From NCBI GenBank assembly GCA_040002995.1, contig JBDUDK010000142.1, forward strand, positions 1-64,000: a stretch of 64,000 bases of DNA, written 5' to 3'. How positions within the stretch are numbered: the stretch's first letter is position 1; every line of letters starts with the position of its first letter. Below the pieces are notes generated by a model. It made no database searches. It was not told the origin of the DNA and saw only the letters and a list, made by a program, of their open reading frames with translations. Position numbers and translations under genes: made by a program. Shown here in pieces: positions 26,654-35,283 of the stretch. This DNA comes from JBDUDK01 sp040002995 (GTDB lineage: Bacteria > Actinomycetota > Acidimicrobiia > Acidimicrobiales > Ilumatobacteraceae).

Positions 26654-27274
26654 TCAGCCGTTGAAGAGGCCAACGGGCAGACCCGTGCCCCGCAGGTGTG
26701 CGGTCTCGTTCATCGTGAGAATCGAACGCTCTCCGCTGCGTGCCGCGGCCACGCGGTGGATGGACGTGTAGTTCGGATAAAAGAAGCTCTGAGGCGCGTC
26801 GTAGCGCAGGATGTGGCTGAGGTAGGCGTTGATGACGCCGCCGTGACACACGACCGCGATACGCCGGCCCGCGTGCGAGTCGATGAGACGTTCGATGGCG
26901 CCCACAATCTGTTGCCGGAACGCCATGGGGTCGAAATCGTCGCCGCCGAGCGTGCCGGCGAGCACTTGTTGCCAGCGCGGATCGTTGGCCGCCTTCAACT
27001 CCTCCACCGGGATGTACCAGGTGGAGTCGCGGTCGTACTCAGCGACGTCGTCGTCGATGACGACGTCGAGACCCTGTGCTGCGGCGACTGGCTCCGCGGT
27101 CTGAAGCGCCCGTTTCATCGGGCTGGAGTAGACCGCCTGCAGCTTCTCCGACGAGAGGTAGATGGCGAGGTGATGGGCTTGCTGGATGCCGAGATCGGAA
27201 AGCACAGGATCGGCGGGCCCTTCGACGTCGACCCGCCGGATCGGGAGGGCGTGGCGGATCAGCAACAGCTCCAT
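26654..27274 (-). CDS. Histidine phosphatase family protein
   Basis: A 206-aa phosphoglycerate-mutase-like phosphatase. The phospho-acceptor is His8 in LIRHA (RHA instead of RHG), with Arg7, the SSPMKRALQTAEP block (second Arg), an acidic Glu near DDDVAEYDRDS and the second catalytic His in VVCHGGVINAYL. All core residues are present, so phosphatase activity is expected; the substrate is not known. It is divergent from pyk with 20 bp between start codons. Confidence 0.85.
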   Translation of the reverse strand: MELLLIRHALPIRRVDVEGPADPVLSDLGIQQAHHLAIYLSSEKLQAVYSSPMKRALQTAEPVAAAQGLDVVIDDDVAEYDRDSTWYIPVEELKAANDPRWQQVLAGTLGGDDFDPMAFRQQIVGAIERLIDSHAGRRIAVVCHGGVINAYLSHILRYDAPQSFFYPNYTSIHRVAAARSGERSILTMNETAHLRGTGLPVGLFNG

Positions 27275-27281
27275 GACCGGC

Positions 27282-27288
27282 GAATATA
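27282..27288. promoter_or_regulatory. Overlapping divergent -10 hexamers (phosphatase / pyk)
   Basis: TATATT on the minus strand (27283-27288) stands 8 bases before ATG 27274. GAATAT on the plus strand (27282-27287) stands 7 bases before ATG 27295. The two hexamers share five base pairs in a 20-bp gap. Confidence 0.45.
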
Positions 27289-27294
27289 GAGACG

Positions 27295-28716
27295 ATGCCC
27301 CGCCGCACGAAGATCGTGGCCACCCTTGGACCAGCGTCGGAGTCCCGCGACGTGTTGGCGGCCATGATCGCGGCGGGTCTCGACGTCGCCCGGTTGAACT
27401 TGAGCCACGGCGAACCGGAGGTCCATCTCAAGCGCTTGGCAGCCGTTCGGGCGGCGGCCTCCGAGGCGGGTCGCGTCGTCGGCGTGCTCGCCGACCTGCC
27501 CGGCCCCAAGGTGCGGTCGGGACCCTTTCCAGCCACCGGAACGTTTTTGCGCGAGGGCACCCACGTCAAGCTGCTCGTGGGCACGGGGGCATGCGACGAC
27601 ACGCACATCGCCGTCGAGTACGCCACCCTCCTGTCCGACCTTCGCGTCGGCGATCGCGTGATCCTCGGTGACGGCGCGATCACGCTCGTGGTAAGCGAGG
27701 TCGACGAACACGAAGCCGAAGCGGTCGTCATCACCGGAGGGCGCGTCCAGGGCCGGCCGGGCGTCCACCTTCCTGCGGAACGATTGCGGCTCACCGCGCC
27801 CACCGACCGCGACCTAGAGCTTCTCGCGGTGATGGCGGCCCACGTCGACTTCGTTGGTGTTTCGTTCGTGCGCACGGCGTCTGATCTGCGCCGCGTGCGG
27901 TCGGCCGTCGCCTCCGGCGGACCGATGATCATCGCCAAGATCGAGACAACCGCCGCCGTCTTCCACTTGGCCGAAATTCTTGACGCCGCCGACGGTGTCA
28001 TGGTGGCGCGGGGCGACCTCGGCATCGAAAGCCCACTCGAGGATGTTCCCCACCTTCAGAAGATGATCATTCGCGCGGCGGTCGAAGCCGCCCGCCCGGT
28101 GATCACCGCGACCCAGATGCTCGAGTCGATGGTCAACTCACCGACGCCGACGCGGGCCGAGGTGAGCGATGTCGCGAACGCGGTTTTCGACGGCACCGAT
28201 GCGGTGATGTTGTCGGCGGAAACCGCCATCGGCCACGACCCGGCGCTCGTGGTGTCGACGATGGCCCGCATCGCCGAGCGGGCCGAGTCGGAGGCCGACT
28301 ACGCGCGGTGGGCCACCGGCCTCGGGCGCCGTCAGCGCCAGCCGGGAGGGATCGGCATCACCGAGGCCATTGCCCACGCGGCGTGGCACGCGGCCAGCGA
28401 TGCCGGTGCGGCTGCGGTGCTCTGCTGCAGCCGGTCGGGGCACACGGCGAGGGCCATGGTGCGATTCCGACCGGAGGGCCTCCTGATCGGGCTGTCGCCC
28501 AACGAACGCACCGTCGGCCAGCTCACGTTGTCGTGGGGGGTGCGGCCGCTCAAGGTGGAGACCTATCGATCGACCGATGAGCTCGTGTGGTGTGCGGTCG
28601 AGGCCGCCGTCCACGCCGGCTTGGTACATCACGGCGACATCGTGGCCGTGCTCGCGGGCGCGCCCGATCGGGCGCAGGCCGCTACCGATGTGCTGCGTCT
28701 CGTGCGCGTCGACTGA
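27295..28716 (+). CDS. pyk: Pyruvate kinase
   Basis: A 473-aa glycolytic enzyme transferring phosphate from PEP to ADP. Blocks include RRTKIVATLGPAS at the start, ARLNLSHG, LADLPGPKVRSG, the active-site signature IIAKIETTAAVFHL (Lys), MVARGDLGIE and TATQMLESMVNSPTPTRAEVSDVANAV (split). The length matches bacterial type. The stop abuts the convergent small membrane gene. Confidence 0.96.
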   Translation: MPRRTKIVATLGPASESRDVLAAMIAAGLDVARLNLSHGEPEVHLKRLAAVRAAASEAGRVVGVLADLPGPKVRSGPFPATGTFLREGTHVKLLVGTGACDDTHIAVEYATLLSDLRVGDRVILGDGAITLVVSEVDEHEAEAVVITGGRVQGRPGVHLPAERLRLTAPTDRDLELLAVMAAHVDFVGVSFVRTASDLRRVRSAVASGGPMIIAKIETTAAVFHLAEILDAADGVMVARGDLGIESPLEDVPHLQKMIIRAAVEAARPVITATQMLESMVNSPTPTRAEVSDVANAVFDGTDAVMLSAETAIGHDPALVVSTMARIAERAESEADYARWATGLGRRQRQPGGIGITEAIAHAAWHAASDAGAAAVLCCSRSGHTARAMVRFRPEGLLIGLSPNERTVGQLTLSWGVRPLKVETYRSTDELVWCAVEAAVHAGLVHHGDIVAVLAGAPDRAQAATDVLRLVRVD

Positions 28717-29019
28717 CTAGCTGTCGGCGATGATCTTGCCGACGTTCTGACACGCCTTTGCCGCGGAGCCGCTGATCTTCACCTTCATGCCGAAGACCTT
28801 GCAGCTGCAGGTGGTCGCACAGTCGGAGAGATTCGCACGCTGCACAAACACGGCTGCGCCGAGGCCGACGCAGATCACGAGCAGGGCGAACTTCAACGCC
28901 ATCTTCCGCACGAAACGCGTGACCACGAACGCGAGCGCGGCGAGCGCGATGAGGACGCCGACCGCCAACGTCTTCAAGTTTGAGTCGGTGAACCACGATG
29001 GTGTGGCCAGCACATGCAT
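28717..29019 (-). CDS. Small membrane protein with Cys-rich C-terminus
   Basis: A 100-aa protein of unknown function. Two hydrophobic helices (about 15-35 and 41-60) are followed by a soluble C-terminal part containing four cysteines in DCATTCSCKVFGMKV and KACQNV, which could form disulfides or bind metal outside the membrane. The minus-strand -10 TAGGGT at 29029-29034 is 9 bases from the ATG. No family recognised. Confidence 0.65.
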   Translation of the reverse strand: MHVLATPSWFTDSNLKTLAVGVLIALAALAFVVTRFVRKMALKFALLVICVGLGAAVFVQRANLSDCATTCSCKVFGMKVKISGSAAKACQNVGKIIADS

Positions 29020-29028
29020 TTGGCGACG

Positions 29029-29034
29029 ACCCTA
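29029..29034 (-). promoter_or_regulatory. -10 hexamer TAGGGT for small membrane gene
   Basis: Minus-strand TAGGGT, 9 bases, ATG at 29019. Confidence 0.4.
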
Positions 29035-29047
29035 ACCGTGCACGCCG

Positions 29048-29053
29048 TAGATT
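29048..29053 (+). promoter_or_regulatory. -10 hexamer TAGATT, leaderless start of DUF3151 gene
   Basis: TAGATT plus exactly 7 bases and ATG at 29061. Confidence 0.6.
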
Positions 29054-29060
29054 CCCGGTC

Positions 29061-29489
29061 ATGCCAGAGGTCGAGCTTTCGCCGTCGGGTCCTCCGTCCA
29101 CCGTGTTGGCGCCAGAGTCGGCGGAGGCGCTGAGCGCGCTTGCCGCCGCGCTCGAACTCAGCGACCTCGAGGCACGCCGTGCGGCCATCGTCGATGTTGT
29201 CGCGCGCTGGCCTCGGTTCCTCGATGGCTGGGCTCGCCTAGGTGAGCTAGGGCGAGACGACATCGAGCGGTACGCGTACTACCGCGTCGGCTATCACCGC
29301 GGCCTCGATACATTGCGCGCGAACGGATGGCGGGGGAGTGGCTACGTGCGGTGGAAGCACGAGACGAACCGCGGCTTTCTTCGCGCGCTGCGCGGACTGC
29401 AGGAGATGGCGGCGCGTATCGGCGAGACCGACGAAGCGGAGCGCTGCCGTCATTTCATCGCCCAATGCGACCCCGACCTCCACTTCTGA
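29061..29489 (+). CDS. DUF3151 family protein
   Basis: A 142-aa protein of a conserved actinobacterial family with no known function. The recognisable core is YYRVGYHRGLDTLRANGWRG followed by GYVRWKHETNRGFLRALRGL. It is helical and carries no transmembrane segment. It stands next to pyk; in many actinobacteria the family is found beside glycolytic genes, so a link to central metabolism is possible but unproven. Start fixed by TAGATT at 29048-29053. Confidence 0.8.
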   Translation: MPEVELSPSGPPSTVLAPESAEALSALAAALELSDLEARRAAIVDVVARWPRFLDGWARLGELGRDDIERYAYYRVGYHRGLDTLRANGWRGSGYVRWKHETNRGFLRALRGLQEMAARIGETDEAERCRHFIAQCDPDLHF

Positions 29490-29522
29490 CCGTACTGACG
29501 CGCGAAACCGACACGAGGGCGC

Positions 29523-30083
29523 ATGAAAAACGCGTCAGAACTGTTCACGGGGGCGGTGCTCACTGGCGGGGGGTCGACTCGGATGGGGCGCGACAAGGCG
29601 CTCATCGTCGTCGACGGGGTTGCGCTCGCCGTTCGCACCGCGACGGTCCTCCGGGACGCGGGCGCGTCCGCGGTCGTCGCCGTCGGCGGCGATGTCGACG
29701 CGCTGGTAGCCCTCGGACTCGATGCCCGGACCGATCTCTATCCGGGCGAAGGTCCGCTCGGCGCCATCCTCACCGCGTTCGACGCGGCTAGCACCGACCT
29801 TGTCGTCGTGCTGGCGTGCGACCTCCCGAGCGTCGATGCCGCGACCGTGCGTCGCCTCCTCGAGACCATCGCCGACCACGCCGCCGCCGTCCCCATTACC
29901 GACCGCGCCCACCCCTTGTGCGCCGTCTACCGCGTGAGCGGGTGCGCCGCCCTGCTCGGGCAGGCCCTCGCGGCCGGGGAACGGGCCGTCCACCGGGCCC
30001 TCGAGGTGGTCGACGTCATTCGGGTCGACCTGCCTGACCCTGGCGTTCTACGCAACGTGAACCGCCCGGGCGATCTCTCGTAG
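29523..30083 (+). CDS. mobA: Molybdenum cofactor guanylyltransferase
   Basis: A 186-aa nucleotidyltransferase that attaches GMP to molybdopterin to make the MGD cofactor. The GTP-binding opening LTGGGSTRMGRDKAL (13-27, Lys25) and the acidic ACDLPSVD (about 97-104) are typical. A ribosome site GAGG at 29514-29517 fits the ATG. A related role as cofactor or sugar-nucleotide transferase cannot be excluded because no molybdoenzyme is in the window. Confidence 0.85.
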   Translation: MKNASELFTGAVLTGGGSTRMGRDKALIVVDGVALAVRTATVLRDAGASAVVAVGGDVDALVALGLDARTDLYPGEGPLGAILTAFDAASTDLVVVLACDLPSVDAATVRRLLETIADHAAAVPITDRAHPLCAVYRVSGCAALLGQALAAGERAVHRALEVVDVIRVDLPDPGVLRNVNRPGDLS

Positions 30084-30086
30084 CCT
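30081..30086 (+). promoter_or_regulatory. -10 hexamer TAGCCT, leaderless start of rhodanese gene
   Basis: TAGCCT plus 7 bases and GTG at 30094; the hexamer includes the TAG stop codon of mobA. Confidence 0.55.
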
Positions 30087-30093
30087 GACGAAC

Positions 30094-30417
30094 GTGGCTG
30101 TGCAGGAAATCAGTGTCGACGAACTGGCCGAGCGGCGTCCGACCGGCCGCGTGCTGATCGATGTCCGCCGACCCGACGAGTACGTCGAGGGCCACGTTCC
30201 CGGAGCCGTTCTCGTCCCGCTCGACGAGGTACCCGACCGGGTGGAGGAACTCCGAACACTCGCCCCCCTCGACGTGATCTGCCGGACGGGATCGCGTTCG
30301 CTGCGAGCCGCGGAGTATCTCCACGGGTTGGGTATCGAGGCAACGAATGTCGTGGGGGGCACGCTGGCCTGGGTCATCGAGGGACACCCCGTGTCCGTCG
30401 GTGTTCAGCCCGAGTGA
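30094..30417 (+). CDS. Rhodanese-like domain protein
   Basis: A 107-aa single-domain rhodanese. The active-site loop is CRTGSRS with Cys63 as the persulfide carrier. Other family blocks are LIDVRRPDEYVEGHVPGAVLVPLD. It may move sulfur, and its position beside mobA fits molybdopterin or thio-cofactor chemistry, though it is also coupled to rnd by a GTGA overlap. Start set by the leaderless element overlapping the mobA stop. Confidence 0.87.
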   Translation: MAVQEISVDELAERRPTGRVLIDVRRPDEYVEGHVPGAVLVPLDEVPDRVEELRTLAPLDVICRTGSRSLRAAEYLHGLGIEATNVVGGTLAWVIEGHPVSVGVQPE

Positions 30418-31601
30418 GCTCGCCAGAGCCGCGTTGGGTCGCCGATGGGCGGGCGCTCGACGAGCTTGTCGCGACCCTTCTGACCGAGCCGGCGTACGCC
30501 CTCGACACCGAATTCCATCGTGAGAAGACGTATTTCCCGGAGTTGGCCCTCTTGCAGATCGCGTGGCCGACCGGTCTGGCTCTGATCGATCCTCTCGCCG
30601 TCGACGTGAGTCCGCTGCGCACCGTCCTGGAGGGCTCGGGGCTCGCCGTCGTGCACGCCGCCCAGCAGGACCTCGAAGTGCTCACGCGCTCGTGCGGAGC
30701 CGTTCCGGCTCGGTTGTTCGACACACAACTGGCCGCCGGCTTTCTCGGGCACTCCACCCCCGCGCTCGGCAATCTCCTATCGGCCGAGCTCGGCGTCCGT
30801 CTCCCGAAGGGCGACCGCCTCACCGACTGGCTGCGCCGCCCCCTCACGGATGATCAGCGCGCGTACGCCGCCGCCGATGTTGCCCACCTCCTCACGTTGC
30901 ACGATCGCCTAAGCGACGGTCTCATCAAGGTCGGCCGGCTGGAGTGGGCGCTCGACGAGTGCGCCGAACTTCGGCAACGTTCCTTCGCGCCCTTGGAGCC
31001 CGGCCAGGCCTGGCTGAAGTTGAAAGACCACCGCCACCTACGCGGCGCCAGTCGAGGCGTGGCCCAAGAAGTCGCGGCGTGGAGGGAGCGCCGCGCCGCG
31101 CAGCTCGACACGCCCGCCCGATTCGTCCTGTCCGACCTCGCCATACTCGGCATCGCGCAGCGGCCACCGCAGACGCTCGACGACCTGCGCAAGGTTCGCG
31201 GGATCGACGAACGGGCCGCTCGCGGCACCCTCGGCAATGAGGTGCTCCGCGCGGTCGAGCGCGGGCGCGAACTCGCTCCCGAGGAAATTGTCGAGCCGGG
31301 CGGCGAGCAGATCGACAAGGACCTCCGGCCGGCGGTCACGCTGATCTCCGCTTGGGTCAGTCAGTTGGCGCGGGATACGAAGGTCGATACGGCGCTGCTC
31401 GCGACACGCGCTGATCTCGTCGCCCTGCTCGCAGGCGATCCCGACGCCAGACTCGCACGGGGATGGCGATCCGAACTCGTCGGGGCGCGGATCGCAGAGC
31501 TGGTCAGCGGGCGTGCCGCGTTGGCGTTCGACGGGAAGGGCGGCCTGAAACTCGTACCGGTCAGCGCAGGAGAGCCGCCTGCCACGGCCGGAGCACGGTG
31601 A
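30414..31601 (+). CDS. rnd: Ribonuclease D-like 3'-5' exonuclease with HRDC domain
   Basis: A 395-aa DEDD-type exoribonuclease acting on tRNA and other RNA 3' ends. Catalytic residues are Asp31 and Glu33 (DTEFHRE), Asp86 (AQQDLEVL), Tyr151 and Asp155 (YAAADVAHL), i.e. DEDDy. An HRDC domain follows (about 215-290, LDTPARFVLSDLAILGIAQRPP). The C-terminal part (300-395) resembles the second HRDC-like domain. Its 3' end overlaps the convergent glucosidase gene by 41 bp. Confidence 0.9.
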   Translation: MSSPEPRWVADGRALDELVATLLTEPAYALDTEFHREKTYFPELALLQIAWPTGLALIDPLAVDVSPLRTVLEGSGLAVVHAAQQDLEVLTRSCGAVPARLFDTQLAAGFLGHSTPALGNLLSAELGVRLPKGDRLTDWLRRPLTDDQRAYAAADVAHLLTLHDRLSDGLIKVGRLEWALDECAELRQRSFAPLEPGQAWLKLKDHRHLRGASRGVAQEVAAWRERRAAQLDTPARFVLSDLAILGIAQRPPQTLDDLRKVRGIDERAARGTLGNEVLRAVERGRELAPEEIVEPGGEQIDKDLRPAVTLISAWVSQLARDTKVDTALLATRADLVALLAGDPDARLARGWRSELVGARIAELVSGRAALAFDGKGGLKLVPVSAGEPPATAGAR

Positions 31602-33084
31602 CCGCCTCACCTTCGCCGATGCCGTCGCTCGAGACCTCGCACGTCAGTCCCGGCAAGCTCACCGTCTGCGCGGTCTCAGTGAAGTTCACCAGCACGACCC
31701 AACGCTCGTTGTTGGCCCGGCGCTGCCACGCGAGCACGCCCTCGGGCGAGTCGAGCCACGTGAAGTCACCCACTGACAGTGCGGGCGAACGTGTGCGCAC
31801 AGCGATCAGGCGTCGATACAGCGTGAGCATCGATCGTGGGTCGTTCTCCTCGGCCTCGACGCTGTGCTCCGACGGCTGCGGCGGTAGCGGGAGCCACGGC
31901 TCGCTCGGCCACCCGTGGCCCGGTTCCCGTGTCCACGGCAGCGGCGCCCGGCAGCCGTCGCGGCCGCCGGGATCAACCACCCGCTCCGGCGGCACCACCG
32001 CGTCGGCGAGGCCGAGTTCCTCACCCGCGTACAGAAATGGCGTGCCCCGCAATGTGAGCAAGAGCACGGCTGCCGCCCGCGTGATGGCCTCGGAGTCGTA
32101 GCGGGTTCGGTGCCGCGGCCGGTCGTGATTGGAGAGCACCCACGTCGGCCAGGCATCGATCGGGTCGAGGTGCGCGATCGTGGTGTCGATGTGACGCCGC
32201 CACGACGACGCCTTCCACGACGCGAACAACGGCGGGAAGTTGAACGACAAATGCAGTTCGTCGCCGTGTCCGTAGTAGCGCGCGACACGCGCGGTGTCGA
32301 GAAGGAACACTTCGCCCACCATGACTCGCTCGTCGGGGTAGGAGTCGAACAGGCGACGCAGGTCGCGCAGCACCCCGTGGGTGGCCTCGGAGTCGTTGAC
32401 CGGGGCGTGGGTATGACCCGCCTCGACATAGTCGTCCGGGTCATCGCGCGTGATGTCCTTACCGAGTCCGTGCACGACGTCGATGCGAAAACCGTCGATG
32501 CCGCGGTCGAGCCAGAAGCGCACGTCGTCGTGCATGGCCGCCACGACCTCTGGGTTCGCCCAGTTCAGGTCGGGCTGCTCCGGCAAGAAGAGATGCAGGT
32601 AGTACTGCCCGCTGGCGTCATCGAAGGTCCAGGCCGGAGCCCCCTGGCTGAACTCGGCCAGCCAATTGTTGGGCGGGCCTCCTCCCGGTGGCGGATCGCG
32701 CCAGACGTACCAGTCGCGCTTGGCGCTGGTCCTTGACGATCGGCTCTCGACGAACCACGGATGCTCGATCGAACTGTGGTTCGGCACCCAGTCGAGCAGC
32801 ACCCGGATGCCCCGCTCGTGGAATCGCTCCACCAGCCGGTCGAGGTCGTCGAGGGTGCCGAACACCGGATCGACGTCTCGATAGTCGCTCACGTCGTAGC
32901 CGAAGTCGGCCATCGGGGAGCGAAAGATGGGCGACAGCCACACGGCGCCCACACCCAGGCGCGCCACGTAGTCGATCTGCTCCAGGAGTCCCTGTAGATC
33001 ACCGATCCCGTCGCCGTTCCCATCGCTGAACGAACGCGGGTAGACCTGGTAAACGACCGTGGATTGCCACCACGGACCGGGCAC
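31561..33084 (-). CDS. Alpha-glucosidase, glycoside hydrolase family 13
   Basis: A 507-aa GH13 enzyme of the oligo-1,6-glucosidase / alpha-glucosidase type, cytoplasmic, releasing glucose from short alpha-glucans. Catalytic residues are Asp202 (GFRIDVVHG), Glu258 (VGEVFLLD) and Asp321 (LSNHDRPR); DWVPNHSS is region I. No signal peptide. The frame is open 200 codons further upstream, but GTG 33084 is the start since TAGAAT lies 7 bases before it and homology begins at WWQSTVVYQVYPRSF. Confidence 0.93.
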   Translation of the reverse strand: MPGPWWQSTVVYQVYPRSFSDGNGDGIGDLQGLLEQIDYVARLGVGAVWLSPIFRSPMADFGYDVSDYRDVDPVFGTLDDLDRLVERFHERGIRVLLDWVPNHSSIEHPWFVESRSSRTSAKRDWYVWRDPPPGGGPPNNWLAEFSQGAPAWTFDDASGQYYLHLFLPEQPDLNWANPEVVAAMHDDVRFWLDRGIDGFRIDVVHGLGKDITRDDPDDYVEAGHTHAPVNDSEATHGVLRDLRRLFDSYPDERVMVGEVFLLDTARVARYYGHGDELHLSFNFPPLFASWKASSWRRHIDTTIAHLDPIDAWPTWVLSNHDRPRHRTRYDSEAITRAAAVLLLTLRGTPFLYAGEELGLADAVVPPERVVDPGGRDGCRAPLPWTREPGHGWPSEPWLPLPPQPSEHSVEAEENDPRSMLTLYRRLIAVRTRSPALSVGDFTWLDSPEGVLAWQRRANNERWVVLVNFTETAQTVSLPGLTCEVSSDGIGEGEAVTVLRPWQAALLR

Positions 33085-33091
33085 GACGCGG

Positions 33092-33097
33092 ATTCTA
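33092..33097 (-). promoter_or_regulatory. -10 hexamer TAGAAT, leaderless start of glucosidase
   Basis: Minus-strand TAGAAT, exactly 7 bases, GTG at 33084. It decides the start of the glucosidase. Confidence 0.65.
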
Positions 33098-33157
33098 GGC
33101 CACGGGAGCCCGAAAGGGCCGATCCGCCTTGACCCCCGGGTCAGGCTGTAGGATGAC

Positions 33158-33184
33158 GAGTCAACGTCATTGTCCTGAGTCAAC
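33158..33184 (+). repeat. Direct repeat GAGTCAAC x2
   Basis: GAGTCAAC occurs at 33158-33165 and 33177-33184, 19 bp apart start to start, about two helical turns, between a TTGACC/TAGGAT promoter-like pair (33129-33154) and the small acidic gene. It could be a paired activator or repressor site. Confidence 0.55.
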
Positions 33185-33219
33185 TCGAGTCGCAAAACTC
33201 CGAAATCGGGAGCCCGCCC

Positions 33220-33405
33220 GTGAAGAAGGGTCGCCACCGTCGCTTCGAAGAAGCGCGCAAGCTCAAGCAGGGTGGTCCGGAAGCCTTTGGCTTCACTACC
33301 CGTGACCACGAAACCACCAAGCACACAGAAGACGATGAGTACGCGGCCATCGCCGAACGCTATGGCGTGACGTTCGAAGACGATGAGGACGACGACGACG
33401 CCTGA
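33220..33405 (+). CDS. Small charged protein, basic N-terminus and acidic tail
   Basis: A 61-aa protein of unknown function. The first 20 residues are basic (MKKGRHRRFEEARKLKQ) and the last ten nearly all Asp and Glu (EDDEDDDDA). The middle holds an AAIAERYGVTF helix. It has the look of a nucleic-acid-associated or small regulatory protein. The GTG start follows a weak GGGAG site. It lies 42 bp before typA and could be co-transcribed with it. G+C and codon choice match a real gene. Confidence 0.6.
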   Translation: MKKGRHRRFEEARKLKQGGPEAFGFTTRDHETTKHTEDDEYAAIAERYGVTFEDDEDDDDA

Positions 33406-33447
33406 TCCGAGCGGGCCGAGCCGGCCGCTTTTCTCTACCCCCACCCC

Positions 33448-35283
33448 GTGAAAAACGACCACCTCCGCAACGTCGCCCTCGTGGCGCACGTCGACCATGG
33501 CAAGACGACTCTGGTCGACGCGATGCTGCGCGCCACGGGAGTGTTCGGCGCCCACCAGGCCCTGGTCGAGCGGGTCATGGACTCCAACGACCAAGAGCGC
33601 GAGCGCGGCATCACGATTTTGGCGAAAGCGGCGGCCATCACGTGGAAAGGCGTCAAGATCAACCTGGTCGACACGCCCGGTCATGCCGATTTCGGCGGTG
33701 AGGTCGAACGCGCGCTCACCATGGTTGACGGCGTCCTTCTGCTCGTCGATGCGGCCGAGGGTCCGTTGCCCCAGACGCGCTACGTGCTCTCAAAGGCCAT
33801 CGACGCCGGCCTACCCGCCGTCGTCGTGATTAACAAGGTCGACCGCGCCGACGCGCGTCCCGATGAGGTGCTGACCGAGGTCGAGCAGCTCTTCATCGAC
33901 CTCGCCACCCACTCCGACCATCTCGACTTCCCGATCGTGTCTGCGGTCGCGCGCGAGGGTCGCTCGATGATCGGCATCGGCATGCCCGACCCCGGTGACG
34001 ATCTCTCGGCCCTCCTCGACACTCTGCTGGCGACGATTCCACCGCCCGACGGCGATGCCGATGCACCGTTGCAGGCGCTGGTCACCAATCTCGACGCGTC
34101 GGAGTACCTCGGCCGGCTGGCGATCGGTCGGGTTGTGAATGGTCGCCTGCGCCGTGGTGATCAAGTGGCCCTCTGCGACGAGGAATCGGGCGTGGGCCTC
34201 GCGCCCCTCCGGCGGCGGCTAAGCCAGCTGATGGCGTTCCATGGCATCGGGCGCGTCGAGGTCGACGAACTCGCTGCGGGCGACCTCTTCGTCGTCGCCG
34301 GCTTCCCCGAAGTGGAGATCGGCGACACCCTTGCCGATGCCGAGACACCCGTCGCGTTGCCGCGCATCAGCGTCGATGAGCCGGTCTTGCGCATGACGTT
34401 CGGCGTGAACAACTCGCCGCTGGCCGGAAAGGCCGGTCGTTACGTGACCTCCCGCCATCTGCACGAGCGCCTCGAGCGCGAGATCCTCGGCAACGTGTCG
34501 ATCCGGATCGCCGACACATCGTCACCCGACGCCATCGAGGTCGCGGGCAGGGGTGAGCTCCAACTCGCCGTCCTGATCGAGTCGATGCGGCGCGAGGGCT
34601 ACGAGCTGCAGGTGAGCCGGCCGGAGGTCATCACAAAAGAGGTGAACGGCAAGCGCCACGAGCCCCTCGAACGGGGGGTGGTCGACGTGCCGGAGGAACA
34701 CGTCGGCACCGTTACGCAGGCGCTGGCCCCCCGCAAGGGTCGCGTCACTGACCTGCGTCCGGGCGACGCTGGACGCACGATCGTGAGCTTCGACGCACCC
34801 GCGCGCGGCTTGATTGGATTTCGTGCCGAGCTCATGACGGCGACGCGCGGCACGGCTCTGCTCCATCAGCACAACGCGGGATGGATCGCATGGGTGGGTG
34901 AACTGCCGCATCGCATCGGCGGGGCGATGATCGCCGATCGCATGGGCATCACCACCGGCTACGCGCTCGACAACCTGCAGCTCCGCGCCGAGCTTTTCGT
35001 CCCGCCCGGTGAGCAGGTCTACGAGGGCATGGTCATCGGCGAGGCGTCTCGACCCGGCGACATGGTGGTCAACGCGGTGCGCGAGAAGGAAAAGACCAAC
35101 ATCCGCACCCACAGCCACGACGACGGACCGAAGTTGGCTCCACCGCGCGTGCACACGTTGGAGACCGCGATCGAGTTCATCGCGGAGGACGAACTCGTCG
35201 AGGTGACGCCTGATGCGATTCGTATCCGCAAACGCCAGCTCGCGGAGCAGGACCGCCGGCGCGCCTCCAAGCGCGCGGGCTGA
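33448..35283 (+). CDS. typA: GTP-binding protein TypA/BipA
   Basis: A 611-aa translational GTPase that binds the ribosome and acts in 50S assembly and stress. The G1 loop AHVDHGKTTL (13-22), G2 RGITI, G3 DTPGHADF and G4 NKVD are intact, followed by the beta-barrel, EF-G-like domains III and V and the BipA-specific C-terminal domain (TNIRTHSHDDGPKL). Start is a GTG. Its stop directly abuts the stop of the convergent Cys-rich gene. Confidence 0.96.
   Translation: MKNDHLRNVALVAHVDHGKTTLVDAMLRATGVFGAHQALVERVMDSNDQERERGITILAKAAAITWKGVKINLVDTPGHADFGGEVERALTMVDGVLLLVDAAEGPLPQTRYVLSKAIDAGLPAVVVINKVDRADARPDEVLTEVEQLFIDLATHSDHLDFPIVSAVAREGRSMIGIGMPDPGDDLSALLDTLLATIPPPDGDADAPLQALVTNLDASEYLGRLAIGRVVNGRLRRGDQVALCDEESGVGLAPLRRRLSQLMAFHGIGRVEVDELAAGDLFVVAGFPEVEIGDTLADAETPVALPRISVDEPVLRMTFGVNNSPLAGKAGRYVTSRHLHERLEREILGNVSIRIADTSSPDAIEVAGRGELQLAVLIESMRREGYELQVSRPEVITKEVNGKRHEPLERGVVDVPEEHVGTVTQALAPRKGRVTDLRPGDAGRTIVSFDAPARGLIGFRAELMTATRGTALLHQHNAGWIAWVGELPHRIGGAMIADRMGITTGYALDNLQLRAELFVPPGEQVYEGMVIGEASRPGDMVVNAVREKEKTNIRTHSHDDGPKLAPPRVHTLETAIEFIAEDELVEVTPDAIRIRKRQLAEQDRRRASKRAG

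Noticed and set aside
33085..33684. 200-codon upstream extension of the glucosidase
   Set aside because: It lies antisense to the small acidic gene and typA, shows no motifs, and a leaderless -10 fixes the start at 33084.
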